Assembly (NCBI GenBank): GCA_910579295.1
Contig: CAJTTC010000003.1
Coordinates: 1 to 64,000, forward strand
Direction of reading: 5' to 3'
DNA: 64,000 nt
DNA from: an uncultured Christensenella sp.
Lineage (GTDB): Bacteria > Bacillota_A > Clostridia > Christensenellales > Borkfalkiaceae
Shown here: positions 53,204 through 62,255 of the stretch, piece by piece
Layout of the letters: each line of letters begins with the position of its first letter
Numbering within the stretch: position 1 is the stretch's first letter
Made by a program: the position numbers and the translations under genes
The notes under the pieces: model-generated
Seen by the model: only the letters and a program-made list of their open reading frames with translations
Databases searched by the model: none
What the model was told of the DNA's origin: nothing

Positions 53204-53986
53204 CTAATTTAATTTGTCGACAATTTCGCTCAGATAATCGAGGCTCTCTTTAAGCTCGTCCGCGCCGCCGTAATCGCCTCGGTACACCTCTATGAGCGCG
53301 CAACCGTCGAAGCCCGCGCCCGCAAGCCGCTTAAAAATTTCTTCAAAGTTGTATATGCCCTTGCCCGGCAGACGTATTTTGCCGTTTTCGTCCACGTCGG
53401 AGAGGTGCGCATAGGCAATTGCCCCCTCCATATCCTTTAAATACATCTGATAGGGATAGCCGCTCCTCCGCGCCTGCTTGATATCGAATACGCCGTATAT
53501 ATTTTGACAGAAGCCGCGCAGTTCGCGGAAAAACGACGGATAGTTATAGGCGTAGCGCGCAGTGTTTTCTATACAAAGATTTACGCCGTAGCCCTGTAAA
53601 AAGCCGTACGCTTCGGCAATGCGCTCGAAGGCGAAACGCCTGTCCCCGCCGCCGCCCATATCCGCATAGCCGTGGAAGGTGTAATTTTTGCACCCGAGAA
53701 GCTGTGCGGAACGCGCCACCTGATCGAGCCAATAAAAGCCGTCGCCGCGCACTCTGCGGGTGACGTCGAATAAGTTACATTCAAAATTGAGCGGCATAGT
53801 GTGCACGGAATTGATTTCAAGCCCCTGCAATTTGGGAGCGAGCGCTCTTGAAAATTCGGGACGGTACTCGTAAAAGGTAGAGAAGAAAACCTCCGCAACC
53901 TGAGCGCCCAACGATTTGATTAACTGCGCCGCGTCCTCGGTGTGCTTTTCGGGAAAAAGCGCGGCGGTAGATATACCTATTTTCAT
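53204..53986 (-). CDS. sugar phosphate isomerase/epimerase-like TIM barrel protein
   Basis: A 260-residue protein of the AP endonuclease 2 / xylose isomerase-like TIM barrel family: MKIGISTAALFPE start, EINSVHTMPLNFE, NYTFHGYADMGGG, VNLCIENTARYAYN (metal-binding Glu), YGVFDIKQARRSGYP, AYAHLSDVDENGKIRLPGKG, ALIEVYRGDY. These match the metal ligands of the family. The substrate cannot be told. ATG at 53986 is used since the family starts MKIG. It is monocistronic. Confidence 0.82.
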   Translation of the reverse strand: MKIGISTAALFPEKHTEDAAQLIKSLGAQVAEVFFSTFYEYRPEFSRALAPKLQGLEINSVHTMPLNFECNLFDVTRRVRGDGFYWLDQVARSAQLLGCKNYTFHGYADMGGGGDRRFAFERIAEAYGFLQGYGVNLCIENTARYAYNYPSFFRELRGFCQNIYGVFDIKQARRSGYPYQMYLKDMEGAIAYAHLSDVDENGKIRLPGKGIYNFEEIFKRLAGAGFDGCALIEVYRGDYGGADELKESLDYLSEIVDKLN

Positions 53987-54110
53987 ATATATATTGTACC
54001 ACACCCCGACGACAATTGCAAGACCCGACGGCAATTAGCGCTCCGCAATATTCATCGGGTAATTTTAAATTGTTTTATCTGCCCCGAAAAAATTTGCGGG
54101 CGCGGCATTT

Positions 54111-54440
54111 TTATTCGCCCAAAGCTATGTAGCGCGACAGGCAGTATGTAATCCGTTCGTCTGCGATACCCGCAACGGGCGCAAGCGGAAAGCCGCCGCT
54201 ACAACCGCCGTTCCCCTCCGCACTGCCGCTGTACTGTTGCGGCTCGGGAGCAGATTTTTCCGACGCGGTCATCGCCGCAAGCGCCTGCACTGCGGACACC
54301 ATTCCTGAAAGCTCTTCCGCCTGTTTGAGCGCGTCCGCCGCCTTGCCGCCGCCAAATTCCTCTAAAATGGGTTTAATCTGCTGCAAATTCGTATTTTTGC
54401 CCGACATTAAAAGCATCAGCGCGAGCACAAGTAGTTGCAT
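54111..54440 (-). CDS. hypothetical protein with N-terminal hydrophobic helix
   Basis: A 109-residue protein: QLLVLALMLLMSGKNTNLQQ, then KPILEEFGGGKAADALKQAE and a Gly/Ser/Pro-rich stretch. GGAGG lies 8 bases before ATG 54440. Divergent from the 54516 gene with 75 bases between starts; the two may form a functional pair as both are short and Gly/Ala-rich with similar helix content (EALKQ- and AEQGK-type). No family recognised. Confidence 0.5.
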   Translation of the reverse strand: MQLLVLALMLLMSGKNTNLQQIKPILEEFGGGKAADALKQAEELSGMVSAVQALAAMTASEKSAPEPQQYSGSAEGNGGCSGGFPLAPVAGIADERITYCLSRYIALGE

Positions 54441-54515
54441 AAAATAATCCTCCGTCATAGACTGTAAAGAAGCCGATTTTTTTTCAGGCTCATTCCATTA
54501 TATGCGGAGGACTAC

Positions 54516-54827
54516 GTGAAAGATTTTAAAAGCTATTCGCAAAACGGAGGAAACGACAGGCAAAACGGCGCGCATAACACGGGCGGTGCGGAGAACGGCA
54601 ACGTAGAGCAAACGGTCAATATGGCGGCTATGCTTGCCAAGGCGTTCAACGGCAAGAGCGAAGCGCAGATTTTTCAGACTATCATTGCGCAAGCCGAGCA
54701 AGGCAAGCGCGACGGCACGCTGACTAATGCCGACTTAGACAATTTTTACAACGCGCTGTCGCCCCTCCTTGACGGGTTTAAGCGCCAACGGCTCAAATCT
54801 ATTATACAAAAATTAAAGGCTATTTGA
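54516..54827 (+). CDS. hypothetical protein, 103 residues
   Basis: GTG start after GCGGAGG. Residues 1-30 are Asn/Gly-rich and probably disordered; 31-100 are helical (VNMAAMLAKAFNGKSEAQIF, IIAQAEQGKRDGTLTNADLD, YNALSPLLDGFKRQRLKSII). Cytosolic. Short proteins of this kind next to each other in Clostridia are mostly unassigned. No function proposed. Confidence 0.55.
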   Translation: MKDFKSYSQNGGNDRQNGAHNTGGAENGNVEQTVNMAAMLAKAFNGKSEAQIFQTIIAQAEQGKRDGTLTNADLDNFYNALSPLLDGFKRQRLKSIIQKLKAI

Positions 54828-54866
54828 CCGCTTATTTCCCGCATATATGCGGGGAAAATTATAAAA

Positions 54867-54889
54867 GCCGCCGCAAAAATTGCGACGGC
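54867..54889 (-). terminator. terminator of the cysteine-desulfurase-like gene
   Basis: GCCGTCGC and GCGGCGGC arms (one mismatch) on the minus strand followed by TTTTATAATTTT. A second palindrome, CCCGCATATATGCGGG, lies beside it and may end the + gene. Confidence 0.55.
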
Positions 54890-54915
54890 AAAGAGCTGTC
54901 GGAAGGCGATATTAA

Positions 54916-56028
54916 TTATCCCTGAGCGAGTTTTTCCGCCGCGCGCAGGAAATAATCAACCTCCCTCTCGTTATTGAAAGCAGATAGAGAAACGCGCACA
55001 AGTCCGTCGGTGTGCAGAGCCCTGTGCATTAGCGGAGCGCAGTGCAATCCGCCGCGCACGCATATCGAAAACTCCTCGGAAAGTCTGTACGCCGCAAGCT
55101 CGGACTGCAAATTATTAAACGCAAGGGCGACAATGCCGAAGTGGTTGGGCTTGGAATACAGCCGCACCCCGTCAAGCAAGCTGAGCCCGTTTAACGTAAG
55201 GTCGGTAAGATAAAGCGTGCGGTCGCGGTTTTCGTACATATGCGTTTTGAGATAGAGCGCGCCCTCGCCCAACGACACAATCGCGGGATACGAAAGCGTG
55301 CCGCTCTCCAATCTGTCGGGATAAAAGTCGGGCATATCCAGCTTGATGCTCTCACTGCCCGTCCCCCCGAACAATACGGGAGCGGGGTTGAACCTTTCGG
55401 AAAATACGAGCGCGCCGCTACCCTGAATACCCAGCATACCCTTGTGCCCCGCCACGGCAAGCGCGTCAATTCCGAGCGCCTGAACGTCGATTTTCTGATG
55501 CCCGCACGCCTGCGCGCCGTCGCAAATCAGATAGGTTTCGGGCGGGATTTCGGAGCGTATGCGCGTTATGTCGGGCGCAGTGCCCGTTACGTTGGAGGCG
55601 AGAGTGACTATGACCGCCTTTGCGCCCTTAGCCGCCGCCACGAGCGCGGACACGTCGATATCGCCGTAAGCCGTCAGCGGAGCGAGCTCGACCTTTACGC
55701 CCGCGTTTTGCAGGTAGTGCAGAGGTCTAAGCACGGAATTGTGCTCGGCAACGGTCGATACAACCTTATCCCCCGCGCGAAGAGTGCCGAATATAGCGAT
55801 ATTAAGCGCTTCCGTACAGTTTTTAGTAAATATCACCCTGTCGGACGAGGGGGCGTTGAAAAACTCGGCGAGAGCGCTTCTCACGGCGAACACCCTTTCC
55901 GCGCAGGCAATGGACAGCTTGTGACCGCTTCTGCCCGGATTTGCACACGTTTTGAGCGCCGCCGCCGTTGCGCTGAGTACTCCGTCGGGCTTAAATCCGC
56001 CCGTCGCGGCATTATCGAAATAAATCAT
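54916..56028 (-). CDS. cysteine desulfurase-like class V aminotransferase
   Basis: A 370-residue PLP enzyme. MIYFDNAATGG start, TKNCTEALNIAIFG, AEHNSVLRPLHYL, LICDGAQACGH (PLP-contacting Asp/His), and the PLP lysine in DALAVAGHKGMLG (Lys196). The active-site Cys loop is RGGLHCAPLMH. This is the group of Csd/SufS-related proteins (TIGR01977-like) found in Firmicutes. It should mobilise sulfur or selenium from cysteine or selenocysteine. It is divergent from a DUF3343 gene, a putative carrier, which supports that role. ATG at 56028 is set by the family start. Confidence 0.85.
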   Translation of the reverse strand: MIYFDNAATGGFKPDGVLSATAAALKTCANPGRSGHKLSIACAERVFAVRSALAEFFNAPSSDRVIFTKNCTEALNIAIFGTLRAGDKVVSTVAEHNSVLRPLHYLQNAGVKVELAPLTAYGDIDVSALVAAAKGAKAVIVTLASNVTGTAPDITRIRSEIPPETYLICDGAQACGHQKIDVQALGIDALAVAGHKGMLGIQGSGALVFSERFNPAPVLFGGTGSESIKLDMPDFYPDRLESGTLSYPAIVSLGEGALYLKTHMYENRDRTLYLTDLTLNGLSLLDGVRLYSKPNHFGIVALAFNNLQSELAAYRLSEEFSICVRGGLHCAPLMHRALHTDGLVRVSLSAFNNEREVDYFLRAAEKLAQG

Positions 56029-56162
56029 ACACACCCCCGAACGCGCGAATACCGTTTTTTGCGCGTCTTTCATATTATATTAGTGACACGCTGAATTAAT
56101 TCGTAATTCTTATTACAGTTACGAAAAGAAATCGACGGGAAATTTATTTAAACGAAAGAGGA

Positions 56163-56426
56163 ATGAATATGACGGAAATACTTGCGGTTTTTCGCTCGCG
56201 CTCTCAGGCGATGGACTGTATGACGAAAATGAGAGCGTTTAACATTCCCGCACAGCTTATAAACACCCCGAAGGAAGCTAACGTAGGCTGCGGACTGTCG
56301 ATTAAATTTCCGCAGAGCGTTGCCGTACGCGCCAAAAGCGTTATTGCGCGCATAGGCTATACTTCCTTCTACGGCTTTATGAGAATAGATACGCGGGGCG
56401 GAAAAATATCCGTGCGGGGCTTTTAA
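56163..56426 (+). CDS. DUF3343 protein, putative Se/S carrier
   Basis: An 87-residue protein: MTEILAVFRSRSQAMDCMTK, IPAQLINTPKEANVGCGLSI. The VGCGLS motif with its Cys is typical of DUF3343, whose proposed role is to carry sulfur or selenium from a desulfurase. The second ATG (56169) is better placed behind AAAGAGGA than the first. Its divergent neighbour is a desulfurase-like gene with 135 bases in between. Confidence 0.82.
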   Translation: MNMTEILAVFRSRSQAMDCMTKMRAFNIPAQLINTPKEANVGCGLSIKFPQSVAVRAKSVIARIGYTSFYGFMRIDTRGGKISVRGF

Positions 56427-56465
56427 CCGCTTGTCTTTATCTTCGGCGCGTGATAAAATACGTGT

Positions 56466-57089
56466 ATGGAAGCTAACGACAAAATTCTTGCGGAGCTTGC
56501 TCGGCTTTACCCCGACGCCCGCCCTGCATTACAATACAAATCGCCCTACGAGCTGCTTGTCGCAGTAATTCTTTCCGCGCAGTGCACGGACGAACGCGTA
56601 AACAAGGTGACGCAAGAGCTGTTCAAAGGACACAATACGCCTGCTGCTATGCTTGAATTGTCGCAGGAAGAATTAGAAAAATACATCTATTCCTGCGGCT
56701 TTTACCGCAACAAGGCGGCGCACATTCTTTCCGCCTCGCGCGATATCGTTGACAAATTCGGCGGAGAAGTGCCGTCCGACTTCAACGCTTTAAGAACGCT
56801 TGCGGGAGTAGGACAAAAGACCGCAAACGTTGTATGGTCGGTTGCTTTCGGCGGCGACGCCATTGCCGTGGACACTCACGTTTTCCGCGTTTCCAACCGC
56901 TTGGGGCTTGCCTGCGCCGACACGCCGTTAAAGGTCGAAGAGCAGTTAAAACAGGTTATCCCGAAGTCCGATTGGTCCAAGGCTCACCATTGGCTTATAT
57001 ACCACGGGCGGCAGGTTTGCCACTCGCAACGCCCCGCCTGTCCGACCTGCACGCTGAGCGCAATCTGCAAATTCTGTAACAATAAATAA
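56466..57089 (+). CDS. nth: endonuclease III
   Basis: A 207-residue base-excision repair glycosylase/AP lyase. The helix-hairpin-helix LAGVGQKTANVV holds catalytic Lys118; Asp136 is in AVDTHVFRVSNRLG. The [4Fe-4S] loop has Cys185-x6-Cys192-x2-Cys195-x5-Cys201, exactly the family spacing. It removes oxidised pyrimidines. It follows DUF3343 by 39 bases, so the two may share a transcript. Confidence 0.96.
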   Translation: MEANDKILAELARLYPDARPALQYKSPYELLVAVILSAQCTDERVNKVTQELFKGHNTPAAMLELSQEELEKYIYSCGFYRNKAAHILSASRDIVDKFGGEVPSDFNALRTLAGVGQKTANVVWSVAFGGDAIAVDTHVFRVSNRLGLACADTPLKVEEQLKQVIPKSDWSKAHHWLIYHGRQVCHSQRPACPTCTLSAICKFCNNK

Positions 57090-57093
57090 AAAA

Positions 57094-57133
57094 ACACGCC
57101 CGCGCGTCGACGAAAAGCCAACGTGCGGGCGTT
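57094..57133 (+). terminator. terminator after nth
   Basis: ACGCCCGC and GCGGGCGT arms followed by TTGAATTTGT. Confidence 0.6.
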
Positions 57134-57146
57134 TGAATTTGTATTA

Positions 57147-57569
57147 TTAAATATATGATATTATAGCCGCGCCAACTATGAGCCATACCAAGCCCCAGAT
57201 AACCGTTGCTATAATGCTGAGCACAAGCCCCGCGATTGCAAGTCCGTTACAAGACTTAAAGGTTTTCATCTTAACCACGCCCACAATGCTCAGAATAAGT
57301 CCGACGATGGGTGTAATACAGAAATAGACGCCGAGATAGAGTGAAAGCAAGCCGAGGACAAAGCCCGCGATACCGAAGCCGTTAGTCCCCTTAGCTTCCT
57401 GCGCGGGACCGGCGTTAAAAGGCTGTACGTTGACAGTCTGCTGAGTCATAGGCTGTACCTGCGGTTGAGCCTGAGGCTGCGTACCCGACGGGTTTAAAGT
57501 CTGCGACCCGCAGTGCGGACAAAATAACGCGCCGTCGTCAATTTCTTTTCCACAATTTCTGCAAAACAT
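57147..57569 (-). CDS. zinc-ribbon membrane protein (DUF4190-like)
   Basis: A 140-residue protein. An N-terminal zinc ribbon (MFCRNCGKEIDDGALFCPHC) is followed by a Gln/Pro-rich linker (about 35-55) and two or three membrane helices from 65 to 140 (FGIAGFVLGLLSLYLGVYFC, GLAIAGLVLSIIATVIWGLV), the DUF4190 pattern. Such proteins are abundant in Clostridia and not characterised. Probably single-gene transcript. Confidence 0.78.
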   Translation of the reverse strand: MFCRNCGKEIDDGALFCPHCGSQTLNPSGTQPQAQPQVQPMTQQTVNVQPFNAGPAQEAKGTNGFGIAGFVLGLLSLYLGVYFCITPIVGLILSIVGVVKMKTFKSCNGLAIAGLVLSIIATVIWGLVWLIVGAAIISYI

Positions 57570-57642
57570 AATATATTCTCTCCCTTTCCTTTGTACATTT
57601 TATGCAATGTCAAATAAATTATAGTACGCATTTCAGCCGTTG

Positions 57643-59139
57643 TCAAGTTTTTTTGCATTTACTGACAGTCACGACCGTTACGGTAACTACCGCTATAATA
57701 CCCGCGACGAATACAAAAATAATTATTCCCAAAATGAAGTAAGCCAGCGGCATAAGCGATACTCCGCCTCTGCCTCCGACGTATTCGGGCGATTCCGAAG
57801 CGCTAAGGCAGAACGACATTTCCCCCTCGGGAAGCTCCTTAAATTTAGCCGAATACCCGTTTCCGCTCCTGAAAAATTCGTCGCGCAAGCCGCTCGGATA
57901 GTACGGCGTATTTATTTTTATGTTTAGCGAGCCGAAATCGTCCCACTTTGCCGCGGGCTGAATATAGTACACGTATTCGTAGACGTACGGCTCGTAAGTC
58001 ATCAATACAGTCGGGTAAACGGGTGCGGTTATACTGTTTACTATCCTGCCGTTTGGCTCGATATCAACCCCGTAAGTATACCATTCACAGAACGATGAGG
58101 CGGTGGGAAATATGCGGAAATCGCCCGCATACGCTTGGTTTTTGTCCTCGCACTTCGACAGGTAGTTACTTGCTACACCGTTATAGAAGTCAACTTCACT
58201 GACCGCGCAGTTACCGTCGCGTGCAGAGAGAATAAGGTCTTTGAGAGTCGGATAAAGCGGACGTCCTTTCATGTCGGTAATTTCAGTCACTTGAACGTCC
58301 AAACCGACGTCGCGGTATTCCACGCCCACGCTACCCCACACTCCGCGGCGGTGAACCTCTTCCTGAACCGTCCAGTCGATTTTAAAATTTTCATTGTCAC
58401 CCAAAACGTAAAAGACGTACTGCCCGCTCTCTACAAGCTCTTCATAGGAAATGCTTGATTCATAAAAACAGAAGTGCATTTCGTTGGAAAAACAGGTGCC
58501 GCAAAGAAAGCGCGTTTTGCTGTTGTCGCACGCAACGTTGCCCCTTGCAATCACTTGGGAATAACCGCTCCTGTCAACCTTTACTTTATATGCGGTAACG
58601 GGTGTGTCGGGACTGTAAAATTCGTCCTCGTAATATGCGTCGTAAATCTGAGAAGCCCCGTTCTCGAACAGATTTTGCAATCCGTACTGACCTATCGTGT
58701 GCCTTATTTCACACTGCACCGCTTCGCCGTTTACCGTTATTTCGGGCGGCTTACCCCAGAGAGCGCCGTCGTTACTGTACAAATAGTTGGAAAGATTGCC
58801 CGAAGGGAACGCCATTTCGGCGTGAACCGTACTTTCGTAGGTGTTAACAAACGTGTACTCCGCCGTAACCGTTGATTTATACTCCGTCAGATTTGTACCG
58901 CCGTTCCGCATCGGGAAATCGCAAATATCGAACGTGAGGGTTTCGTTTTGTACGGCGAGCGCGTTCTTCTCGTTGCGTATCTGCACGCCCGAGCTCGTTA
59001 TACCGATTGGACCGTCGGGACGCGCCTTGGCATAAGCCGCAGACGGCGCGCGCGGAATGACCGCAGTCAAGACGGTTAAAGCCGCCACCGCAACGACCGC
59101 TACGCTTATTATCCGCTTAAATTTCTTTCCCTTAGTCAT
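57643..59139 (-). CDS. exported, membrane-anchored protein of unknown function
   Basis: A 498-residue protein. Signal peptide at 1-35 (KKFKRIISVAVVAVAALTVL, cleaved after SAAYA). A large extracellular beta-rich region follows (ESTVHAEMAFPSGNLSNYLY, VTAYKVKVDRSGYSQVIARG, DWTVQEEVHRRGVWGSVGVE). A C-terminal membrane helix (about 470-492, LAYFILGIIIFVFVAGIIAV) and a short basic tail end it. This is a type I membrane protein layout. No enzymatic motif or family recognised. Confidence 0.65.
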   Translation of the reverse strand: MTKGKKFKRIISVAVVAVAALTVLTAVIPRAPSAAYAKARPDGPIGITSSGVQIRNEKNALAVQNETLTFDICDFPMRNGGTNLTEYKSTVTAEYTFVNTYESTVHAEMAFPSGNLSNYLYSNDGALWGKPPEITVNGEAVQCEIRHTIGQYGLQNLFENGASQIYDAYYEDEFYSPDTPVTAYKVKVDRSGYSQVIARGNVACDNSKTRFLCGTCFSNEMHFCFYESSISYEELVESGQYVFYVLGDNENFKIDWTVQEEVHRRGVWGSVGVEYRDVGLDVQVTEITDMKGRPLYPTLKDLILSARDGNCAVSEVDFYNGVASNYLSKCEDKNQAYAGDFRIFPTASSFCEWYTYGVDIEPNGRIVNSITAPVYPTVLMTYEPYVYEYVYYIQPAAKWDDFGSLNIKINTPYYPSGLRDEFFRSGNGYSAKFKELPEGEMSFCLSASESPEYVGGRGGVSLMPLAYFILGIIIFVFVAGIIAVVTVTVVTVSKCKKT

Positions 59140-59222
59140 AATATTAACCTTCTTATCTTCTGACACTATTATAACGCACACCGAGCATATTTTGTCCCAA
59201 TTTATTTTAAAAATTTTAAATT

Positions 59223-59253
59223 GTGCCGCTTCACGGAAAAAGTGAAGCGGCAC
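59223..59253 (-). terminator. perfect 12-bp terminator
   Basis: GTGCCGCTTCAC with its exact complement around a 7-base loop; on the minus strand AATTTAAAATTTTT follows. It ends the 59351 gene before the exported protein gene. Confidence 0.75.
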
Positions 59254-59350
59254 GCCTGCAATTCTTATTTAATTAAAACCGGGAATATAAAAACCAAGAA
59301 TTTCAAAACTCTTCGCTTTTTATAATTATCTGATAAATTGAAATTTAGCG

Positions 59351-59785
59351 TTAATTTCTATTCATATAACTGACCGTTATGTGTCCTATCCCGAATATTA
59401 CTGCCAAAATTATAAGTGGAACAGATAAAAGCATAACTCCGCTAAATAAAAACAGAGTAGTAGGTATTATTGATAGCCAGAGCATTTTTACCGTATTACG
59501 TCCTTTTCGGAATATTATCCATCCTAATATATACAGTACGAGTAATACTCCGTTTATAATAAGATACACTATTAAAGCGTGAGTAAACCAAAAATTAAAG
59601 TAAGTGTACGGAATATTAAATATCATAAACATCATACAACCGTAACGCCCTACTTGCTCTAAAATCAGCATTGCTTTACTGTTATACTTATTTTCAAATG
59701 TGCTTTTGTCAACTACCGCACTGATAATATTAGGTAACAATATGATTGCAACAGCAATCAATCCGTAATAATTAAACCAACTCAT
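59351..59785 (-). CDS. hypothetical four-helix membrane protein
   Basis: A 144-residue integral membrane protein with about four hydrophobic segments (YYGLIAVAIILLPNIISAVV, YGCMMFMIFNIPYTYFNFWF, LIVYLIINGVLLVLYILGWI, LFLFSGVMLLSVPLIILAVI). The pattern resembles a widespread uncharacterised Firmicutes family. No ribosome binding site stands out before ATG. Lies alone between terminators. Confidence 0.6.
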   Translation of the reverse strand: MSWFNYYGLIAVAIILLPNIISAVVDKSTFENKYNSKAMLILEQVGRYGCMMFMIFNIPYTYFNFWFTHALIVYLIINGVLLVLYILGWIIFRKGRNTVKMLWLSIIPTTLFLFSGVMLLSVPLIILAVIFGIGHITVSYMNRN

Positions 59786-59853
59786 ATAATTTTAAATTAC
59801 CGTTTATCGCTCTATTATTATACAACACCCCAATTAAAAGGTAAAGTAAAAAC

Positions 59854-59881
59854 GCACTGCCTTGCTTGCAAGGTATAGTGC
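59854..59881 (-). terminator. terminator of the TerB-like gene
   Basis: GCACTATACCTTGC with its partner arm on the minus strand, followed by GTTTTTACTTT. Confidence 0.65.
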
Positions 59882-59930
59882 GCTATACTTATGTGGAAAA
59901 ATTCCCTATGAAAACTACGACATTCGGTCT

Positions 59931-60383
59931 TTATATTATTAGTTGTTTAATGTAATTCTTTTCTTTTAACGTAATCTTTCCGTCAACGGCGCAAATCAAC
60001 AGACTGACAAGGACAATATCGTTTTTCAACTCCTCGTCAACCTCGCCAATCACTTTAACTATATCTTCCACCGCCTTTTTCAGCGCTTTACCCTCGGGGC
60101 GCAACGTGCGCGCAAGAGCTTTTGCCGCGTCGTAATCGAACTCACTGCCAAACAGCAATTTGAGCATAGGCAACATAAGCGCATATTCAGTTTCGTCAAT
60201 CTTGCCGTCGGCATATATCGACGCCATTAAAAACGAGGCGAACAGTCCCGAAGTTTCCGCAACGCTACCCGTGACCTCTCCGAGAGCAGGTAAAATTTTG
60301 AGCGATTTTTCCGTAACGAGAGCCGCATATTCAACGGGGTCGAGCGCCTCGGCTATCTTGCAAAGCTCGTTAAAACTCTTCAT
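59931..60383 (-). CDS. TerB-like protein
   Basis: A 150-residue all-helical soluble protein. Two acidic EF-hand-like helices (ASIYADGKIDETEYALMLPM and ICAVDGKITLKEKNYIKQ) match the TerB/DjlA-type pattern, which binds metal in some members. Role in tellurite resistance should not be assumed from this; stand-alone TerB-like proteins are common and unassigned. The tract 60454-60584 downstream of its start holds nothing recognisable. Confidence 0.6.
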   Translation of the reverse strand: MKSFNELCKIAEALDPVEYAALVTEKSLKILPALGEVTGSVAETSGLFASFLMASIYADGKIDETEYALMLPMLKLLFGSEFDYDAAKALARTLRPEGKALKKAVEDIVKVIGEVDEELKNDIVLVSLLICAVDGKITLKEKNYIKQLII

Positions 60384-60584
60384 ATATTTGACCTCTTGTT
60401 TAATTTTCTCTATTCTAACATATCTATGTGTAAAGCATATGCCCGATTTTTAAAAACTCTGTGTAATCGCCCTTCCCCTTGGCTTCCCATTGAATGTTGA
60501 GGATAACTTGCACCCCCTCTCTTGGCTTCCCTTTGATAAAGATACGCTCTTGCTTTTTATACCCGCGCTATTTTTACATATAAA

Positions 60585-60614
60585 AAAACGAGACGTTTTG
60601 CAACGCCTCGTTTT
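60585..60614 (-). terminator. terminator after tuf
   Basis: AAAACGAGGCGTT and AACGTCTCGTTTT arms on the minus strand (one mismatch), followed by TTTATATG. Confidence 0.8.
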
Positions 60615-60630
60615 ATTAAGTTAGATTTAA

Positions 60631-61845
60631 TTACTTAAGAATTTTGGAAACAACGCCCGAACCTACCGTTCTGCCGCCCTCACGGATAGCGAACTTAAGC
60701 TTCTCTTCAACCGCAACGGGCTTAATGAGCTCAACGGTGATAGTAACGTGGTCGCCGGGCATAACCATTTCAGTACCTGCGGGCAATTCGATCGAACCCG
60801 TAACGTCGGTCGTTCTGATGAAGAACTGAGGACGATAGTGGTTGAAGAAAGGAGTGTGACGTCCGCCTTCCTCTGCCTTAAGAACGTAAACCTGAGCTTC
60901 GAACTTGGTTGCCGTCTTAACGGTGTTGGGCTTAGCAAGAACCTGTCCTTTTTCAATACCCTTTCTGTCGATACCGCGAAGAAGTGCGCCGATGTTGAAG
61001 CCTGCGATAGCTTCGTCAACGCTCTTGTGGAACATTTCAAGGCCGGTAATGGTCGTGCCAATGGGCTTTTCGATAAGCCCTACGATTTCAGCGGGATCGC
61101 CAACGTGAGCAACGCCTCTCTCTACTCTACCGGTAGCAACGGTACCACGACCGGAAATCGTGAATACGTCCTCAACGGGAAGAAGGAAGGGCTTATCCGT
61201 ATCTCTTTCGGGAGTGGGGATATAGCTGTCGATTGTGTCCATAAGCTGAAGAATGCACTGGCACTCGGGAGCTGCAAGAACCTCTGCGTCGGAAGCGCCG
61301 CTGGTTGCCTTTTCAAGAGCTTTAAGAGCAGAACCCTTAACGATAGGGCAATCCTTGAAGCCATAGCTTTCAAGAGTGTCGGTGATTTCCATTTCAACAA
61401 GCTCCAAGAGCTCGGGGTCGTCCATCTGATCGGTCTTGTTGAGGAACACTACGATGTAGGGAACGCCAACCTGACGGGAAAGAAGGATGTGCTCTTTGGT
61501 CTGGGGCATAGGACCGTCGGTAGCCGCAACTACGAGGATAGCGCCGTCCATCTGAGCCGCGCCCGTAATCATGTTCTTTACGTAGTCTGCGTGACCCGGG
61601 CAGTCAACGTGTGCATAGTGACGCTTTTCGGTCTGATACTCAACGTGAGCGGTGTTTATTGTGATACCGCGAGCCTTCTCTTCGGGAGCTTTATCGATCT
61701 CGTCGTATCTCATCTTCTCTGCCTGACCCTTGCATGCCATAACCATTGTGATAGCTGCGGTCAGAGTGGTCTTGCCGTGGTCAACATGGCCGATAGTACC
61801 AATGTTAACGTGGGGCTTGCTGTTGTCATACTTAGCTTTTGCCAT
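60631..61845 (-). CDS. tuf: elongation factor Tu
   Basis: A 404-residue GTPase that brings aminoacyl-tRNA to the ribosome. G1 GHVDHGKTTL (20-29), switch I RGITINTAHVEYQ, G3 DCPGHADY, G4 NKTDQMDD, then the beta-barrel domains 2 and 3. The gene lies after fusA but has its own promoter at 61959-61987, allowing the high expression EF-Tu needs. Confidence 0.98.
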   Translation of the reverse strand: MAKAKYDNSKPHVNIGTIGHVDHGKTTLTAAITMVMACKGQAEKMRYDEIDKAPEEKARGITINTAHVEYQTEKRHYAHVDCPGHADYVKNMITGAAQMDGAILVVAATDGPMPQTKEHILLSRQVGVPYIVVFLNKTDQMDDPELLELVEMEITDTLESYGFKDCPIVKGSALKALEKATSGASDAEVLAAPECQCILQLMDTIDSYIPTPERDTDKPFLLPVEDVFTISGRGTVATGRVERGVAHVGDPAEIVGLIEKPIGTTITGLEMFHKSVDEAIAGFNIGALLRGIDRKGIEKGQVLAKPNTVKTATKFEAQVYVLKAEEGGRHTPFFNHYRPQFFIRTTDVTGSIELPAGTEMVMPGDHVTITVELIKPVAVEEKLKFAIREGGRTVGSGVVSKILK

Positions 61846-61958
61846 TTTTGTTTTCTCCTATTATTTTTTTATTTAATGATAACTTACGCCTTTACAGGCG
61901 TCGCAGCTATCCATAATTCAATTTGGGGCTGCTTTGTCGCGCCTTACGCGTTAATTTT

Positions 61959-61987
61959 ATTATATATTAAAACTTTTAAAAACACAA
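61959..61987 (-). promoter_or_regulatory. tuf promoter
   Basis: On the minus strand TTGTGT (61987-61982), a 17-base AT-rich spacer and perfect TATAAT (61964-61959). Before it the fusA end has a possible terminator stem (ACGGGCG/CGTCCGT near 62025-62045). The remaining leader to tuf contains a TTACGCCTTTACAGGCGT hairpin. Confidence 0.65.
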
Positions 61988-62098
61988 TTATTTTAACTAT
62001 GGTTTTTAAAAAATTTGCCAACCAACGGACGATTTGACCGCCCGTCGGCTATTATTCGCCTTAATCAGGCAAAATTTTTGCAATCAGATTGCGCCGTC

Positions 62099-62162
62099 AG
62101 CTTATCAGTTAGCTCTCTTTGCGCGCTCGCCGATTACCTTTTCGGCAACCGACTTAGGCACT
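62099..62162 (-). repeat. duplicate of the fusA 3' end
   Basis: 64 bases identical to 62250-62313, which codes the last ~20 codons and stop of fusA. The duplicate lies 151 bases further downstream and would read VPKSVAEKVIGERAKRAN plus stop in isolation. Confidence 0.95.
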
Positions 62163-62255
62163 ATTTTGGTAAGCGCGCCAGCCGTATCACTTCTTCAAGC
62201 TCTTTCGTTTCGCGCTTTCCACAATTCCGAATTGCCTTTCGCCTCAATAAGCTTA

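Noticed and set aside
60748..62037. A 429-codon + strand frame opposite tuf
   Set aside because: Antisense to a highly conserved gene; its length follows from tuf codon bias.
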